Source: JAVVPL01 sp036655775
Lineage (GTDB): Bacteria; Bacteroidota; Bacteroidia; Bacteroidales; P3
DNA: 64,000 nt
Direction of reading: 5' to 3'
Assembly: GCA_036655775.1 (NCBI GenBank)
Contig: JAVVPL010000002.1
Span: 12,942-76,941, forward strand
Both the position numbers and the translations under genes were made by a program. How positions within the stretch are numbered: position 1 is the first letter of the stretch; every line of letters starts with the position of its first letter. Under the pieces are notes generated by a model. It did not search any database. It was not told the DNA's origin and saw only the letters and a program-made list of their open reading frames with translations. Of this stretch, positions 9,428 through 19,953 are shown in pieces.

Positions 9428-10768
9428 ATGTTTAAACCCAGCTCTTTTTCTCTCTGTAAATGTTTTTTTATTTGTCTTATTTTCAGCCTAGCAAGTTGTA
9501 AGAAAGATCCCAATTCTATGGTTGGAGATATCCTTCAACCCGAAGATGAATTTCTTCATGCTTTTTGTACAGATACCGCAGAGGCATTGGATGTGGTTGC
9601 ATTTACTATACCCAACGACACCCTCTTATTGCAAAATACAGCTACCATTCTTTTGGGAGGGATGAATGATCCTATTTTTGGCAATAGCACCTACAATTTT
9701 GTGAGTGATTTGAATAGGAATGTTTTAGATCCTTACGTTCCCGAAGGCGCTACTTTGGATTCGGTAATTTTAGAAATGGCTTATTCCTCTTCGTATCGTT
9801 TGGACAATGCACACAAAAATAAAGCTCTCACCGTGGATATTTTTGAATTGGATGAAACCTTAGATGAAGATAGTTTGTATTATACGAACGAAAAACCTAA
9901 ATTAAGTTCTACCAAATTACTCAGCAACTATACCTTTGTTCCTAATCCTTTTGATACTTTGCCCGATTCAAATAGAACCGTGCTCAATTCTCTCAAATTG
10001 AAATTGTCGGATGAATTTGGAAATCGCTTATTAAAAGCGAAAAGTGGAGATTTTGAAAATGAACTTTCGTGTAATAAATTTTTTAAAGGCTTTGCTATCT
10101 TATTTAAAAAAAATACCCAAGAAAACTATGGCAATATTTTCTGCGTACACAGTGTATATGACAAAGGATCTGGCGTTGTATTGTATTACAAAGAAGCAAA
10201 TTCAACTGCACAAAAAACGGTCTATTATTCATTTGGAAAAGCAAGGCACACCTATATTGAAAGAGATCTAACATTTGCCAGCCCCGATTTTAAAGCGCAA
10301 CTTAAAGGCGATACCACCCTAGGACAACAAAGAGTGTACATACAATCTACAGGAGGGGCCTTGATGCAATTTTCATTCCCCAAAATTCTTCAATTAAAAA
10401 ACCACAAGATCATCGTCAATCAAGCTTATTTGATAATGAAAAATGTGCAGTTCGATCAAGGGGTCAATCTACCTCCTCCTCCTCGATTGATCAGCTATAT
10501 TGTAAATAAAGATAATACCATTTCAGAACTTCCCGACAAATATCCAAATCCAGGTGGATACTATAATGACAAAACAGGCGAATATCGTTTGTGTGTGACT
10601 CGCTATATTCAAAGTTTATTGTTTAATAATGTTGAATCTGCCAAAATCATTTTAGCCCCCTATTCTCAATATACACGTCCCGACCAATTGGTTCTATATG
10701 GAACCGATAAAAATTTAGGTGCAAATCGGATGCACTTAAAATTGATTTATACACAAATACCTGAATAA
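9428..10768 (+). CDS. DUF4270 family lipoprotein
   Basis: About 446 residues from ATG 9428; an in-frame ATG at 9395 would overlap the upstream gene by 23 bp. The N-terminus has a hydrophobic stretch ending in LASC|KKD, a typical lipobox, so the mature protein is probably an outer-membrane or periplasmic lipoprotein. The body (DPIFGNSTYNFVSDLN near the start, then long beta-rich segments, and a C-terminal region with repeated short strands) matches the Bacteroidota DUF4270 family. The function of that family is unknown. It lies 10 bp after the GT5-like gene and 24 bp before glmS, an arrangement conserved in Bacteroidales. A role linked to amino-sugar or envelope metabolism is inference from this context only. 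Confidence 0.8.
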   Translation: MFKPSSFSLCKCFFICLIFSLASCKKDPNSMVGDILQPEDEFLHAFCTDTAEALDVVAFTIPNDTLLLQNTATILLGGMNDPIFGNSTYNFVSDLNRNVLDPYVPEGATLDSVILEMAYSSSYRLDNAHKNKALTVDIFELDETLDEDSLYYTNEKPKLSSTKLLSNYTFVPNPFDTLPDSNRTVLNSLKLKLSDEFGNRLLKAKSGDFENELSCNKFFKGFAILFKKNTQENYGNIFCVHSVYDKGSGVVLYYKEANSTAQKTVYYSFGKARHTYIERDLTFASPDFKAQLKGDTTLGQQRVYIQSTGGALMQFSFPKILQLKNHKIIVNQAYLIMKNVQFDQGVNLPPPPRLISYIVNKDNTISELPDKYPNPGGYYNDKTGEYRLCVTRYIQSLLFNNVESAKIILAPYSQYTRPDQLVLYGTDKNLGANRMHLKLIYTQIPE

Positions 10769-10792
10769 ATACAAATCCTAAATTTAATTTAT

Positions 10793-12643
10793 ATGTGTGG
10801 AATTGTTGCTTACATCGGAGAAAGACAAGCCTTCCCTATTTTAATGAAAGGCTTGCATCGTTTGGAATATAGGGGATATGATAGTGCAGGTATCGCACTT
10901 ATCAACACTAAATTATGTGTCTACAAAACACGTGGAAAAGTGGACGATTTAGAACGTTTTGTCAAAGAAAAAGATATTAGTGGTTGTATTGGCATTGCGC
11001 ATACTCGTTGGGCTACACATGGTGAACCTAATGATGTAAATGCGCATCCTCATTATTCAGAACATGAAGATTTGGCGTTGATCCACAATGGCATCATTGA
11101 AAATTATGTTACTATTAAAGAAGAATTAATCAAAAATGGTCGCACCTTTGTAAGTGATACCGATACGGAAGTTTTGGTGCAATTGATCGATTACATTCGT
11201 GAATCGAATCAAGTTTCTTTAAAAGAAGCCGTGCATTTAGCACTCAGTCAAGTAATCGGCGCGTATGCCATTGCTATTTTATCAAAAAAAGAACCAGGCC
11301 TATTGATTGCTGCTCGTAAGGGTTCCCCTTTAGTTATTGGAATTGGCGATAATGAATTTTTCTTAGCATCCGATGCGACTCCTATTATTGAATACACCAA
11401 AGATGTGGTTTATGTAGCCGACGAAGAGGTTGTAATCATCGAACGAAATGCGGAAGGACAACTACATTTATCTTTGACCAATCTTACCAATGTGGAAAAA
11501 ACACCTTTGGTACAGAAGCTGGAAATGAATCTAAGTATGTTGGAAAAAAATGGATTTGATCATTTTATGCTCAAAGAAATTTACGAACAACCCAAAACTA
11601 TTCGAGATAGTTTTAGAGGTCGTATTAATATTGATCGCAATATTGTGGCTCTCTCGGGTATTATAGACCATAAATCTAAATTTGTAAATGCCAAACGCAT
11701 TATTATTGTAGCCTGTGGTACGTCTTGGCATGCGGGTTTGGTAGGTGAATATTTATTAGAAGAATTGGCACGCATTCCTGTAGAAGTAGAATATGCTTCT
11801 GAATTTAGATATAGAAATCCCCCCTTAGATAAAAAAGATGTAGTTATTGCCATTTCTCAATCGGGTGAAACCGCAGATACATTAGCCGCTATTGAATTAG
11901 CAAAATCGAAGGGAGCCTTTGTATATGGAATTTGCAATGTAGTGGGCGCGTCAATTCCTCGTGCTACGCATAGTGGCACCTATACACATGCAGGACCTGA
12001 AATAGGGGTGGCTTCAACCAAAGCCTTTACCGCACAAGTAACGGTACTTACTCTAATTGCGCTTTGTCTAGCCAAAGAAAAGAACACAATCACCGATGAA
12101 AAATATATAAGCCTTATCAATCAATTGCACGATTTACCCGAAAAAGTTGAAAAGACCTTAACCCTCAACGAACATATTCGCGATTTTTGCAAAATATTTA
12201 CTTATTCTCGTAATTTTTTATATCTAGGAAGAGGCTACAATTATCCATTGGCCTTGGAAGGCGCTTTAAAATTGAAAGAAATTTCGTATATCCATGCCGA
12301 GGGCTATCCTGCCGCTGAAATGAAACATGGCCCAATTGCTTTGATTGATGCGGAAATGCCTATTGTAGTTATTGCTACCAATCAAGGAAACTATGAAAAA
12401 ATTGTGAGCAATATACAAGAAGTAAAAGCACGAAAGGGACGAATTATTTCTATTATTACCGAAGGAGATACCACGGTTAAAAACCTTTCGGATTTTTCGA
12501 TTGAAATTCCACAAGTGGATGCTATGTTGGTGCCTATTTTGGCATGTATCCCTTTACAATTGATGGCATATCACATTGCCGTATTCAAAGGATGTAATGT
12601 GGATCAACCACGCAATTTAGCTAAATCCGTTACGGTAGAATAA
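10793..12643 (+). CDS. glmS: Glutamine--fructose-6-phosphate aminotransferase (isomerizing)
   Basis: The 616-residue protein (E. coli GlmS is 609) makes glucosamine-6-phosphate from fructose-6-phosphate and glutamine, the first step to UDP-GlcNAc for peptidoglycan and lipid A. The N-terminal glutaminase domain starts with the nucleophile Cys2 (MCGIVAYIG) and has RLEYRGYDSAG and HTRWATHG. Two SIS sugar-phosphate domains follow (CGTSWHAG, SQSGETADT, GRGYNYPLALEGALKLKE). The C-terminus NLAKSVTVE is the usual family ending. It is the last gene of its transcript, closed by a strong terminator. The leader here is only 24 bp after the previous stop, so there is no room for the glmS ribozyme found in Firmicutes. 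Confidence 0.97.
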   Translation: MCGIVAYIGERQAFPILMKGLHRLEYRGYDSAGIALINTKLCVYKTRGKVDDLERFVKEKDISGCIGIAHTRWATHGEPNDVNAHPHYSEHEDLALIHNGIIENYVTIKEELIKNGRTFVSDTDTEVLVQLIDYIRESNQVSLKEAVHLALSQVIGAYAIAILSKKEPGLLIAARKGSPLVIGIGDNEFFLASDATPIIEYTKDVVYVADEEVVIIERNAEGQLHLSLTNLTNVEKTPLVQKLEMNLSMLEKNGFDHFMLKEIYEQPKTIRDSFRGRINIDRNIVALSGIIDHKSKFVNAKRIIIVACGTSWHAGLVGEYLLEELARIPVEVEYASEFRYRNPPLDKKDVVIAISQSGETADTLAAIELAKSKGAFVYGICNVVGASIPRATHSGTYTHAGPEIGVASTKAFTAQVTVLTLIALCLAKEKNTITDEKYISLINQLHDLPEKVEKTLTLNEHIRDFCKIFTYSRNFLYLGRGYNYPLALEGALKLKEISYIHAEGYPAAEMKHGPIALIDAEMPIVVIATNQGNYEKIVSNIQEVKARKGRIISIITEGDTTVKNLSDFSIEIPQVDAMLVPILACIPLQLMAYHIAVFKGCNVDQPRNLAKSVTVE

Positions 12644-12651
12644 ATACAGCT

Positions 12652-12703
12652 AGCATAAAAAAAGGCGCAAATAAAATTTATTATTTGCGCCTTTTTTTAT
12701 GCT
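12652..12703. terminator. Bidirectional rho-independent terminator between glmS and parE
   Basis: A perfect 23-bp inverted repeat (12652-12674 and 12681-12703) encloses a 6-nt loop. GGCGCAA forms the core, and A7/T7 tracts inside the arms give a U-tract in either direction. It sits between convergent glmS and parE. Confidence 0.93.
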
Positions 12704-12715
12704 AACTATTGAAAT

Positions 12716-14578
12716 TTACACATCTAAACGTAAATTTTCTATAATAAAATTTTGTCTATCAGGCGTATTTTTACCCATATAAAATTCCAAAATTTCTTTG
12801 ATGCTAAAATCTTTTTTGATAATAATAGGATCTAAACGAATTTTAGGACCTATAAAATGCTTAAATTCATCTGGAGATATTTCTCCTAAACCTTTAAATC
12901 GAGTTATTTCAGAAGCAGTACCACAACTAGCAATCGCATCTAATCTTTCCGTATCGGAATAACAATAAAAAGTTTGTTTTTTGTTTCGTACACGAAATAA
13001 AGGTGTTTGTAAAATATACAAATGTCCTCCTTTGATTATATCGGGGAAAAATTGAAGAAAAAAGGTAAGCAACAATAAACGAATGTGCATTCCATCCACA
13101 TCGGCATCTGTAGCAATTACAATGTTATTGTAACGTAAACCTTCTAATTCATCTCCTACATTAAGGGCGGCTTGAAGTAAATTAAATTCTTCATTTTCGT
13201 AAACTACACGTTGTGACAAACCATAACTATTGACGGGTTTCCCTTTAAGACTAAAAACGGCTTGTGTATTTACATCTCTGGATTTGGTAATGGAACCCGA
13301 AGCCGAGTCACCTTCGGTGATAAATAAGGTGGTTTCTAAGCGACGTTCGTGGCTACTACTATAATGTACACGGCAATCACGAAGTTTGCGATTGTGGAGG
13401 CTTGTTTTTTTGGCACTTTCTCGAGAAATTTTTTTAATATCGGCCATCTCTTTACGTTCGCGCTCCGATTGCAAAATTTTGCGCAATAAAGCCTCTGCAA
13501 CTTCGGGATTGATATGTAAAAAATTATCTAAGTTTTTTTTGACCGAATTGACAATGTAATTGCGCACGGTTTCTCCCGCAGCTTGTCCTGGTTTTTGAGG
13601 CACCAAATAATTAGAACCTAATTTAGTTTTTGTTTGCGATTCAAAAACAGGTTCTTGAATACGAAAACTCAAGGCAACAACAATAGAGGTTCGGATATCG
13701 GAAGCGTCAAAATCTTTTTTATAAAATTCACGGATCGTTTTCACAAAAGCTTCTCTGAAAGCCGCCTGATGGGTACCTCCTTGCGTAGTATGCTGCCCGT
13801 TGACAAATGAAAAATACTCTTCTCCATATTGATTGGGAAGATGCGTAAAGGCATATTCTAAATCCTCATCTTTAATATGTACAATAGGATAAAGTGGTTC
13901 CCCATCCATATTATTGACCAATAAATCGTATAAACCGTTTTTTGCAATAATTTTTTGTCCATTATATGCCAACGAAAGCCCATTGTTCAAATACGCATAA
14001 TTCCACAACATCTTCTCCACATAATCGGCAAGATAATGATAGTTTCCAAAAATTTCGGCATCTGGAATAAATCGAATTAAAGTGCCCGTTTTTGCATTGC
14101 TAAGGGCTACTTGATTTTCAAGGGTGAGTTTACCTTTTGAAAATTCTACTCTCTTGCATTGACCTTCGCGATAGGATTCAACACAAAAATAGGAAGAAAG
14201 GGCATTGACCGCTTTGGTCCCTACCCCATTCAATCCTACTGATTTTTGAAATGCTTTGGAATCATATTTGCCTCCTGTATTCATTTTGGAGACACACTCA
14301 ATCACTTTTCCTAAAGGAATTCCACGTCCATAATCACGAACTGTAACGGTTTGTTCATCAATTTTAATTTCAATTTGACGACCATTGCCCATCACAAATT
14401 CATCAATGGAATTATCGATGACTTCTTTGAGAAGAACATAAATACCATCATCTTGGGAAGCACCATCTCCCAATTTACCAATGTACATACCTGGACGAGC
14501 CCGAATATGTTCGTTCCATTCCAAAGAACGGATATTGTCTTCGGTATAATCGGCAGGTGTGGAAAGTTGATCTGACAT
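12716..14578 (-). CDS. parE: DNA topoisomerase IV subunit B
   Basis: The 620-residue GHKL ATPase subunit of a type IIA topoisomerase decatenates chromosomes together with ParC. The ATPase domain shows [24 protein letters not shown] and [13 protein letters not shown]. The TOPRIM domain shows [12 protein letters not shown] (about residues 420-432) and [11 protein letters not shown]. The C-terminus has RFKGLGE. The length and the lack of an insertion in the TOPRIM domain favour ParE over GyrB, but paralogue assignment without an alignment is not absolute. It starts 12 bp after the rubrerythrin stop, so the two are probably co-transcribed. No parC is in the window. Confidence 0.88.
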   Translation of the reverse strand: MSDQLSTPADYTEDNIRSLEWNEHIRARPGMYIGKLGDGASQDDGIYVLLKEVIDNSIDEFVMGNGRQIEIKIDEQTVTVRDYGRGIPLGKVIECVSKMNTGGKYDSKAFQKSVGLNGVGTKAVNALSSYFCVESYREGQCKRVEFSKGKLTLENQVALSNAKTGTLIRFIPDAEIFGNYHYLADYVEKMLWNYAYLNNGLSLAYNGQKIIAKNGLYDLLVNNMDGEPLYPIVHIKDEDLEYAFTHLPNQYGEEYFSFVNGQHTTQGGTHQAAFREAFVKTIREFYKKDFDASDIRTSIVVALSFRIQEPVFESQTKTKLGSNYLVPQKPGQAAGETVRNYIVNSVKKNLDNFLHINPEVAEALLRKILQSERERKEMADIKKISRESAKKTSLHNRKLRDCRVHYSSSHERRLETTLFITEGDSASGSITKSRDVNTQAVFSLKGKPVNSYGLSQRVVYENEEFNLLQAALNVGDELEGLRYNNIVIATDADVDGMHIRLLLLTFFLQFFPDIIKGGHLYILQTPLFRVRNKKQTFYCYSDTERLDAIASCGTASEITRFKGLGEISPDEFKHFIGPKIRLDPIIIKKDFSIKEILEFYMGKNTPDRQNFIIENLRLDV

Positions 14579-14590
14579 ATTAAATTCCTA

Positions 14591-15163
14591 CTAGTATTCT
14601 TTTAGTTGAAGTTGGAAATATGCTTGTGGGTGTTTGCATGCAGGACAAGAAGCAGGTGCTTTTTCTCCAAAATGCACATAGCCACAATTGCGACAATACC
14701 AAAATACTTTTTCGTTCTTTTCAAATACTTTATTTTTTTCAAGATTGGAAAGAAGTTTACGATAACGTTCTTCGTGCTCTTTTTCTACTTTGGCAATCAT
14801 ACGATACGATGTTGCAATGTCTTTGAACCCTTCAGCTTCTGCCTCATCAGCAAATGCAGGATAAAGTTCGGCCCATTCTTCGTATTCACCACCTGCGGCA
14901 GCGGATAAATTTTCTTTGGTAGTCAATATTTGACCAGCTGGATACATCGCTGTAATTTCTACCACGCCACCTTCTAGATATTTGAAGAAAATTTTAGCAT
15001 GTTCTTCTTCTTGTTTGGCAGTTTCTTCAAATATAGCTGCAATTTGTTCAAAACCATCTTTGCGAGCCTGTGAAGCAAAAAAAGTGTATCGATTTTTAGC
15101 TTGAGATTCTCCTGCAAAAGATTTAAGCAGATTTTTTTCGGTTTTTGTTCCTTTGATACTCAT
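14591..15163 (-). CDS. rbr: Rubrerythrin
   Basis: The 190-residue cytoplasmic diiron peroxidase removes hydrogen peroxide in anaerobes. The N-terminal ferritin-like domain has the E-x6-Y motif (GESQAKNRYTFFA) and the iron-ligand motifs EETAKQEEEHA and KVEKEHEERY. The C-terminal rubredoxin domain has two Cys pairs (CRNCGYVHFG and CPACKHPQAYF). Full length for the family (about 190). A Bacteroidota -7 element lies upstream, and parE follows 12 bp downstream. Confidence 0.96.
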   Translation of the reverse strand: MSIKGTKTEKNLLKSFAGESQAKNRYTFFASQARKDGFEQIAAIFEETAKQEEEHAKIFFKYLEGGVVEITAMYPAGQILTTKENLSAAAGGEYEEWAELYPAFADEAEAEGFKDIATSYRMIAKVEKEHEERYRKLLSNLEKNKVFEKNEKVFWYCRNCGYVHFGEKAPASCPACKHPQAYFQLQLKEY

Positions 15164-15228
15164 TTTTATAGTATTTTTTGAGGGTTTATACTGGTTTGCC
15201 CTAAGAGAGACAAACGAAAATTAGTTTG

Positions 15229-15236
15229 CAAATATA
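15229..15236 (-). promoter_or_regulatory. Putative -7 element of the rubrerythrin promoter
   Basis: TATATTTG on the minus strand, 66 nt before the start codon, matches TAnnTTTG. The -33 region (GTTTAG, near 15256-15260) is only a partial match. A small hairpin (15252-15259 with 15264-15271) overlaps that region and may instead end the transcript from the preceding gene. Confidence 0.5.
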
Positions 15237-15314
15237 CAGAAAAATAATGGGATGCTAAACTTTTTTAGCATTATTCCAATTCTAAAATTGGCATTTTATG
15301 ATTTTTTTCAAGCA

Positions 15315-17187
15315 CTAGGGCAAGACTATTTTTTTAACTATAGTTGTGCCTGCATTTTCAATTTTAATCAAATAAATTCCCTTCGTGTATTTTTGCATAT
15401 CAAAACGTACAAGTTGTCGACCTGGGGCATACATTTTTGAGGGGACAAACGCGAGAGCACGTCCCGAAAGATCGTACAAACCAATCTTAACTTGCATCTT
15501 TTCTTTGGTAAAAAAAGCTATATGGATTGGTCCGTGCACTGGATTTGGATAAATTTGAACTTGCTGAATATTTGAATTTTCTTCTTCATTGCCCACCATG
15601 GCAGTGGCAGGTAAGATTGCAGCTTGTAAAATTTCTTTAGTGTTTACATCTTGTAAAAATACAAGTGCTGAAACCCCTTCAATGCTATTAAAAAGTATAG
15701 GATTTATCCCATCAAAAGTATAGTCGTAGGTTCGTTTAAGTTGCATCTCGGGCTTTGGAAAATATATACTTTCCCCCAAAGCAGAAGGCAACATTTTGCG
15801 CACTACGGTATAAAATATAGTTTCGCCATTACTTGCAGGCTTATGAGAGAGAGAGTCCTCTATAAAGGCAATAAATAAAGCGGTTTCGCCTGTATAGGGA
15901 GTTTTGTTATGAATTTCCACATTCAACAAAAAACGATTCGATTTTCTAGTTCCATCTATATGTAATGCAAAAGGCGTTCTATCTAACCATACTTTTTCAA
16001 CTGCACTAGGCAATAAGGTTTCCAATTCATTCCAAGAATCGGTTTTTTGCAAACGATTGCCCGAAAGAAATAAAGCGGGAGCCCCCGAAGCATTATAATA
16101 TGAAAAACGGAGTGCATTCTCGGGCACAAAAGCAGGATCGCCAGGATTAGGCACCTGCACTTGATACTTTAGAGCAATTACTTTACTCTCTTTTTGATTG
16201 TATCCAATCGATTGCAAAGCGGCATGTATAGAGGGATTGGCACTCGCACAAGGAGAACAGGTACCACTGGAGAAAATTTCAAAAAGAGCCACTCTATGAT
16301 ATAATTCATCTTCGGAAATTACCATTGTTTGCGTAAGTGTATCACTAGCTACTCCTTCTTGATCGTTAATTTGGGAAATCCACATTTTCAATGTATAGGT
16401 CCCTATTTGGGAAGGAATAAATTTTTGAGCTGCAAAATTAAATTCAGCAAGTAAAGGAATACATAGCCCTCGAATTGGCGTAGACACGAGGAGGGTATCG
16501 TTGACCCTATAATTGACCACATAATTGTGAATGGTGTCCTTGGTCTTGCTTTTGGNNNNNNNNNNCCCCCGAAAGGTTTGGAAGAATAAAATTTTGGATA
16601 TCTACCCATGGTTTTGACAAATTGCTCAGTTCAATATTATCCAAATATAAAGCATATTGATCGATGGATCGCAAAATAAAAGCAATGCGTATTTTTTGAT
16701 TTTTATATGCAGCTAAATCAATTGAAATTTCTTTCCAATCTCCATTCTGCGTGGTAGCCTTCAACAATGTATCGGTGAAAGAAGTTTTGGCACTATCTCC
16801 CTTGGAAATACATACCCAATACGATTCAGTATACGACATATCGGCTGCCGCAGCTCTAAAAATTAAAAATGGATGCGTAGCAGTACTCAAATTTATTTGC
16901 GGAGTAATAAGCCAACGATCCGCCATTTTGGGCGCTTTGAACCAAGAAGTGGACACAGCTACCGTTTCATTATGTGTCGTTTTTAGAGCTTTCCACGCCT
17001 TGTCTATATACGTAAATTGACCCGCAGTTTGATTGGCATCATTATACAAAACCCAAGAGGCAGGAAGATCTCCTACCCCTTGGGAATTATAGTCGATGGC
17101 ACTGAAGTCTTCATGAAAAATTTTCTGTCCTTGGCTTGTCAATCCTAAGAAAAAAAGAAAGCCTAAAATGAAATTTATTCGCTTCAT
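15315..17187 (-). CDS. T9SS-exported cleaved-adhesin/Omp28-like fusion (contains assembly gap)
   Basis: This is one gene interrupted by a 10-N gap (16556-16565). The upstream part opens at 17187 with a signal peptide (MKRINFILGFLFFLGLTSQGQ) and a choice-of-anchor-J/cleaved-adhesin lectin-like domain (DLPASWVLYND, DRWLITPQINLS, LYLDNIELSN). After the gap the frame continues as KSKTKDTIHNYVVNY, which is in another phase, so the placeholder length is wrong and no real frameshift is implied. The second half has an Omp28-related thioredoxin-like domain (LFEIFSSGTCSPCASANPS). It ends in a T9SS type A sorting domain (IYPNPVHGPIHIAF, YDLSGRAL, KGIYLIKI). Probably cell-surface or secreted; the CSPC pair could be redox active. 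It begins 7 bp after the upstream T9SS gene, so an operon is likely. Confidence 0.88.
16556..16565. other. Assembly gap (10 N) inside the Omp28-like gene
   Basis: Ten N bases. The coding phase differs on the two sides, so the true gap length is not 10, or not 10 modulo 3. Confidence 0.99.
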
Positions 17188-17194
17188 TATCCAT

Positions 17195-19747
17195 TTATTT
17201 GATCATTACTTTTTTGGTTTCTTTTCCTTGATTTGTGTTTATTTTCAAGATGTACATACCCGATTGAATACCCTTTAATGGAATATTGAAATAATCCGTA
17301 GCAAGTCCTTCTTTACGATATATCGAAGCACCTAATAAATTGAACAACTCCACAGAATGTATTTGTGCATTTGTCAACACATTTAGATTTTCTTTTACAG
17401 GATTTGGGTAGATTGAAACCCAATTTTTAGCATCCATTTTTTCATTACTTATCGTGCTCGCTTTTTCAACACGTAGATCCTCAATAAAAATATCCGACCC
17501 ATGAGCTCCATTTTCAACTTGAAATCCAATATGATATACCTGTGTTCGATCTACCTTCAAAGAAGCACGAGCCCAAATATATTTTATGTCTTGTATATTA
17601 TCTCTTTTAATAATTTCCTTTATATAACTTGAAGGCTCATAGCCAGACAATAAAGAAACTTTCAAACTATGTTTGACAGTACTAGGCTTAAAAACTCTAT
17701 AAAAGAAAGAAACTCTGTATACGGTATCTGCAATCAACTCTATACAAGGAGAAACCGCCCAATCATTCGTTGCCATAGAATTAATAGCCTGCACATGTGC
17801 TAGAAAACTTTTACCTGAATACGCATAGTCTCTGGTATCTGTATAGTCATCCGAAAGCACAAATCCAGTAACTGGGAACGTATTCTTCATCTTCCATGTA
17901 TTTTCAAAAGATTCAAGCGTGGCGTAAGATTCAAAATCATCCAAGAAGGGCGTTTTTCTAGAGGCTTGACTTTCGAGAAAAACTGTTTTGACATTATTGT
18001 CTTCGTTCATATCCTCCGCACAATTGAGCCGTCCTAGTATTTCATAGATACCCAAAGCTGAAAAATCGGCTTTTGTTTTGAACGTATAGGTTTTTTGTTC
18101 TGTTGGATAAATGGTGTCTGCAATAGTTTCTACAACTGCTGACCTATTTTTTATTTGATAGACTATTTCAAAATTTGATACGGGTAAATCGGCTTGATTG
18201 CTATATGTAATTTTGATCTCTTCAGCATCTGTTAAATTACAATCAAAAGGAATTTTCACATTGTCGATTCCCAAATCAGCCATTGCTAAATCGCTTTGCG
18301 TAGAGAGTGTCCAATCGTCTAAAAAGATCATCCAATAGTCGGCTTCACTAGCAACGGGAATATGGTGTGCCATAGTACCGACATAGTAGGTGCCACTTTC
18401 TTGCACTTCAAAGGCTGGAGAAGAAAACAATTTGTAGCCATCTCTATCTTTAAAAACCATACGATCTACAATAACACTTCCGTTTTTATGTAAAGTATGG
18501 GCATCCTTGCCAATAAGCAAACGAAAACTGCACGTATCGTTCAATCGGAATTTATAATAAAAATTCACTTTGTATTTGGTTCCTTTTTCTAAATAGAGAC
18601 AAGGAGTTGCTAAGTAGTCGTTAGTTCCATCATAAGGCATACTTCCAGCATTGTATTCACAAGCAAAAACCCCATAATTATCACCTGTACGAGCCCAAGC
18701 CGTATTGGATGAAATACCCCAACCAAAATTAAAAATACCCTCTGCATAATCTTTCACAACCGTCCAATTTTTCATTTGTTCCGTAGTTTCAAAACTAGTC
18801 ATCAATGGGAAAGGCACGTGAGTTTGTGTAGTAGTAATCACATAAGCCGTATCATTCGCATGATATTCATCCGTTGGAAAAGTAAACCAAGTACGAGTCA
18901 TAATGGTGCCAAAATAGTCACCATACGCAGAAGCTTTTGAAAAAGTAAAATGAATGGTATCGCCCACAGGAATTTCTCTATGAATGGTATCATCAATACG
19001 CAAACCTAAAGACCAAACATCGCCCTCGCCAGTGGCTATTTGCGTATGAATAGGAATATTCGATATAGGCAAGGTGCCTAAATTTTGAAGAACCACGGTA
19101 GCTGCCATATTTTGCACTTCGCAACCTTCCGTAGGAGGATTCAAATGTGATAAAATACCTAATTCTTTTTCATATTCACAAATTTTAGGTCCCATTATAT
19201 TGTCCAAACGCAAAACCAAACCCGATCGCGTAGTATTATGCAAAAATCCAATATATATTTTTTGACCTACGTATTTTTTAAGACTCAAAGCTTTGGATTG
19301 CCAGCCCCCTTGCGTTGGAACAAAAGTCATACTATCTATTAATTCTGTAAAATCGGAAATGGCTGGAGTTTTAGTGGAAACATACAAAGCATACGATTCT
19401 GGATAGGTTGAATTTTCATAATCCTCTTCAAAAGAAGCAATCATAAATTTAATACTATCCGTAATTTTTTCAACCTCTAGACGCGGTGTGATCAACCAAT
19501 TTTGAGGTTTTAAATCCTGCATTTGCCAAGAGTCGGATACTGCACCCGTGGTTCCGTTGTAGCCATCTCCATCGGCAGAAACACGCCAACGAAAACCATC
19601 TCCATCCCCATCTACGTTTAACCAACCGTAAGGAGGAAAATCTCTATCACTTATTATTTTATTAAAACTTTCATTTAAATAACGAGTTTGTGCAAACACA
19701 CAAACAAAACTCATCAAAAAAAGAGAGAATAATGTAATTTTTTTCAT
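17195..19747 (-). CDS. T9SS-exported multi-domain adhesin-like protein
   Basis: The 850-residue protein has a signal peptide (MKKITLFSLFLMSFVCVFAQ). At least three choice-of-anchor-J/MAM-like domains lie at about residues 20-195, 300-500 and 605-760, each with the W-L-(I/V)-(T/S)-P strand or an equivalent (NWLITPRLE, DYLATPCLYL, DWAVSPCIEL). CARDB-like beta segments separate them (NLGTLPISNIPIHTQI; NQADLPVSNFEIVYQI). A C-terminal T9SS type A sorting signal follows (SIYPNPVKENLNV, LFNLLGASIY, GMYILKINTNQG, KKVMIK). No protease motif was seen, so this resembles the adhesin parts of gingipain-like proteins rather than an enzyme. It lies immediately upstream of the Omp28-like fusion, and both may be exported together. 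Confidence 0.9.
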   Translation of the reverse strand: MKKITLFSLFLMSFVCVFAQTRYLNESFNKIISDRDFPPYGWLNVDGDGDGFRWRVSADGDGYNGTTGAVSDSWQMQDLKPQNWLITPRLEVEKITDSIKFMIASFEEDYENSTYPESYALYVSTKTPAISDFTELIDSMTFVPTQGGWQSKALSLKKYVGQKIYIGFLHNTTRSGLVLRLDNIMGPKICEYEKELGILSHLNPPTEGCEVQNMAATVVLQNLGTLPISNIPIHTQIATGEGDVWSLGLRIDDTIHREIPVGDTIHFTFSKASAYGDYFGTIMTRTWFTFPTDEYHANDTAYVITTTQTHVPFPLMTSFETTEQMKNWTVVKDYAEGIFNFGWGISSNTAWARTGDNYGVFACEYNAGSMPYDGTNDYLATPCLYLEKGTKYKVNFYYKFRLNDTCSFRLLIGKDAHTLHKNGSVIVDRMVFKDRDGYKLFSSPAFEVQESGTYYVGTMAHHIPVASEADYWMIFLDDWTLSTQSDLAMADLGIDNVKIPFDCNLTDAEEIKITYSNQADLPVSNFEIVYQIKNRSAVVETIADTIYPTEQKTYTFKTKADFSALGIYEILGRLNCAEDMNEDNNVKTVFLESQASRKTPFLDDFESYATLESFENTWKMKNTFPVTGFVLSDDYTDTRDYAYSGKSFLAHVQAINSMATNDWAVSPCIELIADTVYRVSFFYRVFKPSTVKHSLKVSLLSGYEPSSYIKEIIKRDNIQDIKYIWARASLKVDRTQVYHIGFQVENGAHGSDIFIEDLRVEKASTISNEKMDAKNWVSIYPNPVKENLNVLTNAQIHSVELFNLLGASIYRKEGLATDYFNIPLKGIQSGMYILKINTNQGKETKKVMIK

Positions 19748-19861
19748 AATAAATATTTTTATAAATAAACGTTATATCCACCCACATAAGTTTATTTTAA
19801 ACTCTCTTTTTGGCGATGGAATTTATACTAATTTCATATATTCTGTTATTTAAAAACCATG

Positions 19862-19869
19862 CAAAGGTA
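19862..19869 (-). promoter_or_regulatory. Putative -7 element upstream of the T9SS pair
   Basis: TACCTTTG on the minus strand, 115 nt before the start at 19747, matches TAnnTTTG exactly. No good -33 element is visible. It falls in the 206-bp gap after the OstA-like gene, which otherwise holds AT-rich sequence with no gene. Confidence 0.45.
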
Positions 19870-19953
19870 GGCATTTTAATACAATTTCCATAGAAAACAT
19901 ATAGAAAAAAACATAGATAATTGTTGTAAATTATTGATTTATAAAAAAATAAT

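Noticed and set aside
10769..10792. glmS ribozyme or riboswitch upstream of glmS
   Set aside because: Only 24 bp separate it from the previous stop codon, too short for the ribozyme, which is also not expected in Bacteroidota.
12716..14578. GyrB instead of ParE
   Set aside because: Length, compact TOPRIM region and absence of a recF/dnaA-type neighbourhood favour ParE; residual uncertainty is reflected in the confidence.
16403..16609. Separate small gene spanning the 10-N gap
   Set aside because: It is an out-of-frame reading through the placeholder; the flanking sequence belongs to the adhesin/Omp28 gene.
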